Made by a program: the position numbers and the translations under genes. Positions 16,013 through 26,600 of a stretch of 36,133 nucleotides of DNA are shown here, piece after piece. The notes under the pieces were generated by a model. The model was not told where the DNA came from and did not search any database. It saw only the letters and a program-made list of their open reading frames with translations. The DNA comes from Candidatus Endomicrobium labiotermitis (GTDB lineage Bacteria; Elusimicrobiota; Endomicrobiia; Endomicrobiales; Endomicrobiaceae), in NCBI GenBank assembly GCA_009778965.1, contig WRFE01000009.1:1-36133 (forward strand), in the 5' to 3' direction. Numbering within the stretch: the stretch's first letter is position 1; every line of letters starts with the position of its first letter.

Positions 16013-16825
16013 TTATTTGCTCAGCTCTTTAGATCTTTTGGCAGCTTCCTGCATTGCTTTTAAGACTATAGACGAAAGATTCTGAGATTCAAAATATTTT
16101 AAAGCTGCTTCCGTAGTACCGTTTGGAGATTTCACAATTTCTTTAAGAGCCTTGGCAGGCGTTTTTGTTGTTTCAAGCATTTTTCCGGAACCGTAAACAG
16201 TCTGAACTGCAAATGCTTCGGCAACTTCTTTTTCAAGCCCCATTTCTTCGGCGGCTTTCTGCATCAGCTCGCACAAATAAAAAACATATGCGGGACCTGA
16301 ACCCGAAAGAGCAGTAATAACGTCAAATTTTTCTTCCGGTACTATTACGGTTTTACCTATCGCAGAAAATAGAGATTTTACTCTCCTAAGCCTGTCTTCT
16401 GAAACAAACCGCCCTTTGCATAAAGCGGTAGAGCCTTCAAGAACAAGAGCGGGAGTATTAGGCATTGCTCTTATAACGGCAACTTCTTTGCCGATACTGT
16501 CTTCAATAAACTTTGTAGTAATTCCGGCTGCTATCGAAATTATTATCGCGCCTTTTTTTACAAACTGTTTTATTTCATCAAAAACTCCGGGCATATTTTG
16601 GGGTTTGACCGACAAAAATATAATATCGGAGCCTATTATTGCTTCGGCTTTATTTTCAGCAATTGAAACGCCGTACTTTTCCGATAAAGCGACAACTTTT
16701 TCTTTTACGACGTCATTGCATACTATATTTTCGGGTTTAACAAGTTTAGACTGCAAAAGACCCGAAATAATAGCTCCCGCCATATTGCCCGAACCGATAA
16801 AAAAAAGCTTTTTACTTATTTCCAT
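16013..16825 (-). CDS. proC: Pyrroline-5-carboxylate reductase
   Basis: ProC reduces 1-pyrroline-5-carboxylate to proline with NAD(P)H in the cytoplasm. N-terminal Rossmann loop: KLFFIGSGNMAGAIISGLLQ. Other landmarks: FLSVKPQNMPGVFDEI, IISIAAGITTKFIED, VIRAMPNTPALVLEGSTALC and the active-site region ITALSGSGPAYVFYLCELM. The end has TVYGSGKMLETTKTPAKAL and VKSPNGTTEAALKYFE. The ATG at 16825 is preferred because GGAG lies 9 nt upstream; a TTG at 16840 would give five more residues. It overlaps the end of yggS by 14 nt. About 270 residues is the normal length. Confidence 0.96.
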   Translation of the reverse strand: MEISKKLFFIGSGNMAGAIISGLLQSKLVKPENIVCNDVVKEKVVALSEKYGVSIAENKAEAIIGSDIIFLSVKPQNMPGVFDEIKQFVKKGAIIISIAAGITTKFIEDSIGKEVAVIRAMPNTPALVLEGSTALCKGRFVSEDRLRRVKSLFSAIGKTVIVPEEKFDVITALSGSGPAYVFYLCELMQKAAEEMGLEKEVAEAFAVQTVYGSGKMLETTKTPAKALKEIVKSPNGTTEAALKYFESQNLSSIVLKAMQEAAKRSKELSK

Positions 16826-17510
16826 AATCTCTGTCTCCAAAAATAGATGAGCCTATACGCACCATATTCGCGCCTTCCTCAACAGCTATTTTATAATCGC
16901 CTGACATTCCCATAGACAAAATATTAAAATCTGTATTATCTCTTTTCAAATCACAAAACAAAGAACGAACCTGCTTAAAATAAACTCTGGCGTCTTCCGG
17001 ATTTTCAACTATCGGCGTTATAGTCATAAGTCCCTTTATTAAAATATTAGGGATTTTAAGACATTCCGAATAAAATTCAACCGCATTTTCCGGAGCAATA
17101 CCGCTTTTTGAAGCTTCGTGCGAAACTTTAACTTCTATAAGACAATTTTGTACTTTATTTATATTTTTCGCGTGTCTGCCAATATCTTTTGCAAGGTCAA
17201 TACTGTCTAAAGAATGTATTAAGTCGAAATTTTCAACGGCTTTTTTGGCTTTATTAGACTGCAAATGTCCTACAAAATGCTTTGTTATGCCGTTAAGATT
17301 CTCGCCAAGCTGCGCAAACTTCGGAAGAGCTTCCTGAATCCTGCTTTCCCCTATATGTTTTACTCCGCATTTCAACGCTTCTAAAACATCCTGATAAGGA
17401 AAAGTTTTTGTAACGGCAATGATTTCAACGGATTTTTCTTCCGTTGACGCATTTTTTATTGAATTTATAATGTTTTTTATTAAATTTATATTACCGCAGA
17501 TATCTTTCAT
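16812..17510 (-). CDS. yggS: YggS-family PLP homeostasis protein
   Basis: YggS/PLPBP carries pyridoxal phosphate without known enzymatic activity and affects vitamin B6 and amino-acid balance. The PLP Lys is in IIAVTKTFPYQDVLEALKCG. HIGESRIQEALPKF, KHFVGHLQSNKAKKAVENFD, LIHSLDSIDLA, LIEVKVSHEASKSGIAPENA, IKGLMTITPI and LSMGMSGDYKIAVEEGANMVRIGSS complete the family pattern. The 232 residues are standard. A sigma70-type promoter with an extended -10 lies 25-50 nt upstream. The gene starts the yggS-proC-yggU run. Confidence 0.94.
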   Translation of the reverse strand: MKDICGNINLIKNIINSIKNASTEEKSVEIIAVTKTFPYQDVLEALKCGVKHIGESRIQEALPKFAQLGENLNGITKHFVGHLQSNKAKKAVENFDLIHSLDSIDLAKDIGRHAKNINKVQNCLIEVKVSHEASKSGIAPENAVEFYSECLKIPNILIKGLMTITPIVENPEDARVYFKQVRSLFCDLKRDNTDFNILSMGMSGDYKIAVEEGANMVRIGSSIFGDRDYGNK

Positions 17511-17534
17511 TGTTATAATTAAAAATTAGCTGTA

Positions 17535-17563
17535 ATTATAGCATATTTTTGTATTTTTTGGAA
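17535..17563 (-). promoter_or_regulatory. Promoter of the yggS-proC-yggU run
   Basis: On the minus strand TATAAT (17535-17540) is preceded by TGC, an extended -10, with TTCCAA (17558-17563) 17 nt upstream. It lies in the 122-nt gap after the giant gene. Confidence 0.6.
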
Positions 17564-17632
17564 ATTTAGCGTAAAAACGGAAAAACGGCATAACACAGGC
17601 CGGATAATGGATTGAACAACAAAAAGAAGTTT

Positions 17633-20600
17633 TTATGCGGAAACTAATATTGCCTTTGCAGACTCAAATATTTTGTTAAATTCTTTTTTGGGAATTGTCA
17701 TTTTAATGCCGGAATCGTTAAAAGCGTCAAATAGCATTGCAAAATATGCCGCAGAAACCGGATCTCTAAAATTTCCGCCGGCGGCAAATCCGTCTTTTCT
17801 GACAAAAAATTCCGGCAATGTAAGATTTTCCTCAATATAAAAACTGAGCGTTTCAAGAATATGGCTTTTCTGTGAGTAAGGAATAAACAAAGAATAATAA
17901 TACAAATAATACGGATAGGCTTTCCCGTTTTTAACACCTCCGAAAGCGTTTAATGAATACCGGGCAAAATCTTTAGCAACACTGTTTCTGTCTTCTTCTT
18001 TAAAAACTCCGTTAAGCCTGCTTAAAGAAAATAATAGAATAATATCCGGATTAAAATCTTCTTGAGAACTAAAATATTTTTCACTCAAGGCACTTGTTTC
18101 ATCGGCAATTTCTTGTTCAAGCAGTAAAACTTTCGGCTGATTTCTGGCAAGTTTATTGAAATCGCGGCAAACATTTAAGGCGTTTAAATATAAAGCGTCA
18201 ATTTCAACGGAGTCCCAAGCCGACTCACCGCATATATCAATAATTTCATTTAAATAAGAAACAAATCTGGAAGAGAATTCATATTTTTCCGGAACATCCA
18301 AATCATTCATAAAAAGAGAGGCCTGTTCAACAAGCCATAACAACGCGGCAATGTTATCATTACTTCCTTTATCATATATAATTTCCCAGTGTTTAAAATA
18401 TTCACGCAGCTTCAATGTAAAATTTTCTTTATCCTTAGTTCCGAGATAAAGACCGTATAATGACATTGTATCTTTTGTATTCGGAATAAAATTTAAAAAA
18501 TTATTTTTTATACAAAACGAATCCGCAAAAGCCGACAGCTTTGCTTTAAATAAAGACCGGGCTGAACCATATTTATGATGTATGACCCCGTTCATAAATC
18601 CCATAAGCTGCATATTATATAAATGTCTTTCATCCTTCGATGCGGATTTATTTCTCAATTCAAGATTATCTATGTAACGCATTAACGGAGAACTTGCCTC
18701 GAAGCCTTTCAAATGTTTTTTAGCCAATGCAAACAGAGCTCCGCTCTCGGACAGATAGCCTAAAAGTTCCTTTTCTTTAGCGGTATTAGTCCTGATATAA
18801 GAATATAAAGCGCTAAAAATTAAGATGCCTTTAGCGGTTATTCTGTAAACGGAATCTTCTTCATCGGATATTGTAATTTTTTCAGATTCAGCGGCAAGTT
18901 TTTTGTTTTTAAGAGCGTCTTCATATCCTTTAGCATAATATTGAGATGAATTCACGTAAGCAGACTTTAATATATCTTTTTTGCCTGCTCTTATGGCGTC
19001 AAATTTCATTCCTGCGTCTCCCGCAAACGACAAAGGAATATTTATACGCTCGGAACCGTGTTTTTTAACAGTTTCCATCAATTCTTCAACACTTGAAGAA
19101 TCGGTCAAAACGGTTTTTATAATAATATTTTGGTTTTCAGAAACTCCGGAAGCAAGCAAATAAGTATTTTCAGCGGCAGGATAAGCATTTATATCTTCAT
19201 CTTCAAAAATTAAAATCATTTTACCTGTTATGCCATTTTGGAGTCTCTTTCGCAAATAAGCGGATATACGCTGCTTGCTATGATATGAATCTATATTTGC
19301 GATCAAAAATCCGCCAGCTGACAAATAATCCCTTAAATATTCAAATTGTTCCATAAAGTAAAAGTTCTCGGGATTTGAATTATATTCAGGTAAAACAGCA
19401 GCTTCCCCGTCATTGCTTATTTCAAAAAAGCCGTCGTTAAAATCAACGGAATCTTTAAGAAACATTAGGTTTGCTCTTATAATAACGGTTATTCCTTTGG
19501 ACTTTAATTTCTTAGAATCTTCTTCCAGCTGTTTGAATACCACAAATTCCATATATTTTACCTGCTCTAAAGCGGCATTCCATTTTTGCGCGTTAGCGGA
19601 TTTTATTTCAGAAAGTTCGTCTTCCGTTACAATAGTTCTGCCGCTCAGAATTAAGGCGGTTATATATTCAAAAGATTTTTCGCCTTTAACGGCAAATTTA
19701 CTTTTTTTGAATTCTTCAAATTTGTCTGTCCCGCCTTTTTTTGCCTTTAAATATTCCAACAGCATTCCGGCGGCGAAAAATCTCGGCACAATGCTTTTCC
19801 ATGTTTTTAAATCCGCTTTTTCATCAAACAGCATATTAAAAAAGCTATTTTCTGCATATCCTATTTCCGCCGCTTCTCTGCGCAAGTCTGCAAGCATAGG
19901 ATTAAAAACATTCCCTATAACGCATCCTTTTTCGGTTTGGGCAAATAAATTTGAAATAACCACCGAGGTTATTACTTTTGTATCAACAAGATTCTCAAGA
20001 GCGGATATATCCGAAATCGTATTAAGCGTTAATGAAGGCGTTATTTTTCCTATAATTCCCGTATTGGCAGAATCATTATGAATATTTTCGGATTTCTTTA
20101 ACGACAAGTTGTTTATAAGCTCAAACAGATTACTTACGTATTGTTTCGCGTCGGCATAAAAATTACTTCTGTCAAGCCTTATAAGCTTATATTCTTCGGA
20201 GTCAATACTCGCGGTAACGCTTCTGTTAAAACTCAAAAGAAAAGAAGCGTCTGAAAACAACGCGGACAATAATCCCACATGCAGTTTATTGTCCGTAAAA
20301 ACATTAAAACGCTCGGTATCCTCGGAAAGCCTCAAAGCTGTTTTAGCATCCGGATTTAACGAATAAACATCTCCGTTTATATCTTTATTTACGTACAAAC
20401 TGCAAAAATTTATTTTAGAAAAAGTTTCATCATTATAAAAACGGTCGTCTACAATCTCCGGAAACGCAAAAACCCCGCTGCCGTCCATTGAAACCACGGA
20501 AATTAAATTATCTTTTAAAGAACGGCTGATTATTTTTTCGACGCCTTTTAAATCTTTTCTGCAGGATTCGGCTTCTTTTATAAAAGCAAGCATAGCTCTG

Positions 20601-23600
20601 CCGAGAAACATTTTTTTCCTTAAAGCGTCTTCGCCGGTTTCGTATTCCGGAGATAAAATACTTTTTATTATAATGTATTCCTTATCGCTTAAAATCCCCT
20701 CGTATAACGGCGTAAAATTTACGACAAACGATTTGTCGGAATTTCTGCTTACCGAAGCTTTCGCCGATATAACAACATCTTCTAACGGAACATTTATTAT
20801 TATTTCCGATTCCGGCGGATTTACAAAATCGCCGTCAAGAGCCGAGCATATTGAATTTACCCCGGCGTCGCCGGACGCAGACGCGTGCTTTATATAATCC
20901 GGAGTGAGATTAGGCGTTAAAAAAATAAAAGTTTTTGTTTTTGATTTTAAATTTTCCGTAATTTCATTTGCAATAACATTTGAAAAAGAAATGGGATTTA
21001 CGGAAGCCTTAACCGCGGAAACAGCCGCTCCCGCAGAAACTTTCAAAATGTCTTCCGATGAGTCTTTCGGCATCTCAATTTTTTGATTTTCCGTATTATC
21101 TAAAAATTCTTTTACTGACAGGTAATACTTATCTTCAGGTTTAGCTCGGCTCATAAGAGATTCCGGAGGATGAACGATATTTACAGTTAATTTTTCTTCA
21201 TGATTTTCATAAAAACGCTTTTGTATTTCAAAAATCTTATCAAAAAAATCGTAATATTCTTTCCTTGTTTCTCTGTCGCTTATGCCGGATATCATTTTCG
21301 CAAGATATGTATCAATATTTTCGCCGTTTTTCATCATCACGTACGGTATCATTATGTGGCTGAAAAAATCTATTTTAAATTTTCTGCCGTGATAATTCGA
21401 TATAAATGACCGCAGCTCATTCATATAATCCGAAAGATATTCCATTTTAGCATCATCCAGAGAGAGAGAAGAAATCCCGGAAAATGATGAAAATTGCTCG
21501 CTGGTTCCCTGCCTGTTTAAAATATTCTCAAGAGTTGAGCGCAAAAGAATATTCGAAATTTTTTCGACGTCGAGAGTCTTATATATTTTCCTTACCAGAC
21601 TTTCCCCGGGTCTTTGCTCTCCCGCTTCACCGCTTATAAAAGCCGGAATATCCTGCGATTGTATCTGTCTGTAATCGGAATCCGCGCTTAATAATGTTAT
21701 ATTCCCGGAGGAGTCAGCTAAATTTCCTAAATACAAATACGAAGGGTCAGCTAATACTATATTTCCGTTTTTATTGCTATTTTGTATTAAACCTACCGCA
21801 TTTATAAGAGAAACTTCAAAAGGCGTAGTTTTTTCGCCGCCTATTGAAACCGAATCAAATATATTCTCATAATCGGATTCATCTATATGCATAATTACCG
21901 CATTGATTTCCGAATTTTTTTTCACGGCGATTCCGGGATATTCCGATTTAAAATCTTCCGAATTTATATGTGAAAAAACTTCTATAACGGCGTTGCCGTC
22001 TCCTATATCATTTTTCGCGATATATTTTACCGTAAGATTTTTCATATTGCCTTTATTTTTTACGCCGGATATAAATGTTTTAATGTAACTCATTTTATCT
22101 TCCGGAAGGTCAGCAGAAATAAAAATAATATCAGGCATTTTACCGAAAGGAATTTTCCCGAATAAATCTCCGGCTTTCGATTTTATTATTCTATTTCTAA
22201 AAGATTCTATATCGTTCCTTTTCAATTCTTTGACCAATTTCCTGTCTCTTATAATATCTTTAAACCAAGAGTAAATTACCGGAATTATCGGTATCCAGTG
22301 CATGGCTACGGAAAGTCCGACGCCTGTTACTAAAGAACTGACCATATTAAAAGGAGTATTGAAAAGAATAGGATGTATCACTATATTTAAAGCAAAAATA
22401 ACCAGCGGCAGCGTCCTTGCAAGCATTTTTCTTACTTTCCAATGTTCGCTTATACCTATATTAAAACGTTCCGGGCGCTTTTTCGACTCCATATATTTTT
22501 CGGAAAAAAACATAAGATTTTTTTCATCGTATAATCCCGGGATAAGCCTGTTTCCGTGATAAATAATATTACGGACGCTGTTGATAAATCCTTTTTGCGA
22601 AAAATATATCCCCGCGTTTATACCCATAATAGATCTGACAATCTTAAGAACACCTGTTTTTTCAAGAAAAAAGAAAAACATTCCTTTTGAAACCCTGTAG
22701 CCGTTTAATATATCGGCGTTTAGCGCGTAACTTAAAACGTTATAATACGATTGCGCGTATTTACCGGCTTCCTCAAAATTCTTTATTTCTAACTCATATT
22801 TTTCCTTTTCATCATCTGGCATCTGTTTTATTTTTTTCATACTGAGTTTATGAAGTTTTATAAAATCCTGAATTATGGAAATAATCTGTTCTTTATTGTT
22901 AGAATTAAAAGAGTCTTGCGAGAAAAAAGTTATTCTTATAAGCTGTAACGCGTATTTTCTTATTATTTCCATATTATTCGCGTCAAAATCTTTTGAATCT
23001 AATACATTTTTCCATTTTATTAAATATGCAGCAGCCGATTCTTCCATACTTCTTTTAATAATATCCGGTAATTCTTCTCTATTGCCCGTATTTTCAAAAT
23101 GAAAATCATTGTCTATTTTTAAATTTAAATAAAGGTTTTCAAAATATTCTCCGCCGGAAGAAAAAAGATCTTTTATTTTGGCGTTGTAAAATGAATTACG
23201 TTTGCCTATAAAAATCATAAACCTATGTAAAAATATAGAAAGCCCTATTCCGGTAAAAACAGAATATATTATTTTAGAAATTGACGAAGTTGAACTGGCT
23301 GTTATAACTGCCGGAAGAGTATTAGATACAGCAAGAAATAAAGATAATATCCTGTGTATCGCCTTTCTGGTACTCCAGCTCTTTTCTATGCCAAGAGATG
23401 TTTTTTCGCCTGGAAATTCTTTTTCTTTTATATATTCTTCAATATCGCTTAAAAGCGCGTTATAATCATACATAGAATCATTTATATTATTCCCTAAAAC
23501 ATAAAGTTTATATGCCTGCCGGCGAAGTTTTTCTTTTTCTCTTTGAAAGTTTCTATGCATGCCGAAAATAAATCTGTTAAACGGCATTATTTTCAAACGC

Positions 23601-26600
23601 TCAAAAAGAGACGTCTTCGGAAATATATAGCCGCCAAGCACTGAAATATTTTCAAAACTGTCTAAAGTCCTTATGTATTCAAGAGCGTAATATTCCAGCG
23701 AAACAAACAAATTTCTAAGATTTTCAAGAATTTTCCTGTCGTTAAAATCAATTTCGGAATGATTTTCAAAATAATTATTTATACGTTTTATATCATATGA
23801 GCTTTTTTCGGCAATATTCTTATATAAAGAAACCGAATCTTTTCTTTCCAATGAATAATATTTTTTCTGAAGCCTGCTGTTAGATACTTCCAAAAAGAGC
23901 TCTTTGTAAGCTGATTCTACGGAATGCACAAAAAAATTATCGCTGATATCACCATAGTCAATTCTATTGATTAAATTTTGCCTGTAAATACCTTCCGGCA
24001 AAACAGGATTATTTGCCGAGGCATAATACGAATAAGGCTGGGTATAAGTTTTCAATGACAGATTTTCTATTATTTTTTGAAATTCTTTATTAATAGACGA
24101 ATCGAAAAAAGATGAATATCTGTCGTAAAATTCTCCGAATACGTCGTCAATGCCCATTTTCGTAAAATATGACAAAGAATCTTCGCCATTTTTCATTCTA
24201 AGGATAGGAATAAGAATATGCTGTATAAAATCTATGGAAGGAGGATCTATGCCGGATGAAGAATTCGTGTAAATATGTTTATATAGCTGCGAAATTCTTT
24301 CAAAAAAAGAAGAATACAATAAATCATCTTTAAAACTGAATAAAATATTCCCGGTAGTAGTCTCAAATTGCCTGAAATCACGGTTCTCGAGATTATCCAT
24401 TCTATCTAAAATGCCTTTTTTCTCAAGTTTATCCTTTATTTTCTCGCTGTCAAACATGTAATACATTTTTTTAATATCGCCTTGTTCGCTTATTATCCAT
24501 GGCATTTCATAATTCAAAATATCGCCGTAACTTTCCATTGAAGTTATTACCGTTATTTCTCCTTCCGAAATCATATTACCGACATAAATATTTTCAGGAC
24601 TCATTAAAGCAAGCCCGCCTTGACGGCGGCCAAAGGATTGGCACGCCCTTATTCCGTTTAACAAACTTAATTCAAACGGGGTTATTCTTCTCCCGTTAAA
24701 CTCAAACGGAATTTCTTTTCCCGTAACTTCCTTGCTTAAACCGTCAATATTAATCGCGCATATCTTCAGATCCTGCCATTTCTTATCTTTTAAATTTTGA
24801 AATTCATTTCCGGTTTTAATCGAATTCACATATTCTGAAATAGTTATAAAAGATGATCCCGTACCGTTATCAGATGTAGTAATAAATTTAATATTTGTAT
24901 TTGCCAAATGGGGCATATTTTCTATTATGCTCTTATAAAATTGAATATCTTCTTTATTTTTTAAACTGACAAGGATAATATCCGGCATTTTTCCGTTCAA
25001 AGAACGCAATGTTTTCAAATATTCGCCCGCGATAATTTCTTCTTTTGTTAAATCTTCTTTTACAACAGCCTTTTTACGACTGAATAACTTTTTAAAAAAA
25101 CGTTTTACGGTATCTTTAAAAGAAATCTTCTTATCTGGTTCTATTTTTTTAAAAATTATCTGATGTTCTTTTCCGATTGAAACCCTGAACGCAATATTTT
25201 TTTCAGAAAACCAGCCGTTTACCGACTGAACCGCCTGTTTTGAATAAATATTGCCAAAAGACGACCAAAAATCTATAAGAGCGTTTATTTCATTATTCTC
25301 AACTCCCGCGCTTAGCAAAGGCGGAGCCAAAGCCGAAGACGACAAACGTATAATATCTTTATAAACATTTTTTTGAGATTCTTTCATGACCGGGATTAAA
25401 GATATGAATGATATTTCATCTTCATTAAATAAATTAGCCGTATTTTTATGAAAACCGCCCATAATAGTGACATTAACGCTGCTGTATGTTTTCCCGCCAA
25501 AAACTGCTTTATTATCCGCTTTCATGTTTGCAATATTTTTCTTTATATTCTCGTAAAAAATAAGATTTCTTTTAATATTGTTTTCATAATAACGCAATAA
25601 ATTATTATCGGATAAAAGCTTTGCTACCTTCGCATAATCTTTTTCCGGAAAATATTTAAAAACGGTTTTTAAAATCAAATTTCTGTTTCTTAATAAATCG
25701 TTAAATTCTTCTTCTGAAACTGCAAGAGAAGCATATTTATCCAAAAGTTCAAAGAAAAAGTACAAGGCGGCTAGTTCTCTGTCTGATGACAGCGAAATAT
25801 TTTCAATAATATTGTTTTTTAGAAGAGAGGTTTGATATATCAGTGTTTTAGGATTTGAAGCATATTTAAGTTCGTTCAAATATAGCAATTCGGTCAAGGC
25901 TGAATGATCTGCCAAAACATTGTTAAAACGCTTTTTTAAAAGCTCAAAAAATTCAGACAAAAACTCTTCGCTTCCTGATTTCGAATATTTATCCGTAATA
26001 TAAATAAATTCTTTGTAAGGAATATTTGATTTTAAAAACTCAAACACCGAATATATATCTTTTTGTGCGGCTTTTTCATCCAGTCTTTTTTTTAAACCTG
26101 CTATTTTCAAATATTTATCTATTTCATCGTAATTTTGGACGACCGTACTATAACTGTTATCTTTACTTAACCCCGACTCGTTCAGATTATGTAATTCCGA
26201 TATTTTTTTTACCGTATCGCGCATCTCTTTGCTGAAATTATCATATAAATTTTCTTTTATATCAAAAAAACTGTTATTTGAATTATATATTCCGGCGGCA
26301 ATTTTTAAATTTTCCAGATATATATTCCAATCCTCTATGCCATAGATATCCTTAAATCCTTTATTTACGGCAAAAACTTCAGCCCCGCTTACCAAGCCGG
26401 ATAATAAAAGCGAATCTATTATTTTTTTCCGTTTTTCATAATCAGGCTGTAACAGACTAGAAATATCAATTTTTTCAGCCGGAGCTCCTTCGGTAAATAC
26501 CTGCGATAATATTCCATCAGAGTATAAACGCTCCAGGGTTTTATAAATTAATTGCTGGACTTGCGGATCTGAATGTAATTCGTTGATAAAAATTATAAGA

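Noticed and set aside
19413-20081. 222-codon plus-strand frame inside the giant gene
   Set aside because: A long antisense frame is expected opposite a 9-kb coding region; the composition looks like a codon shadow.
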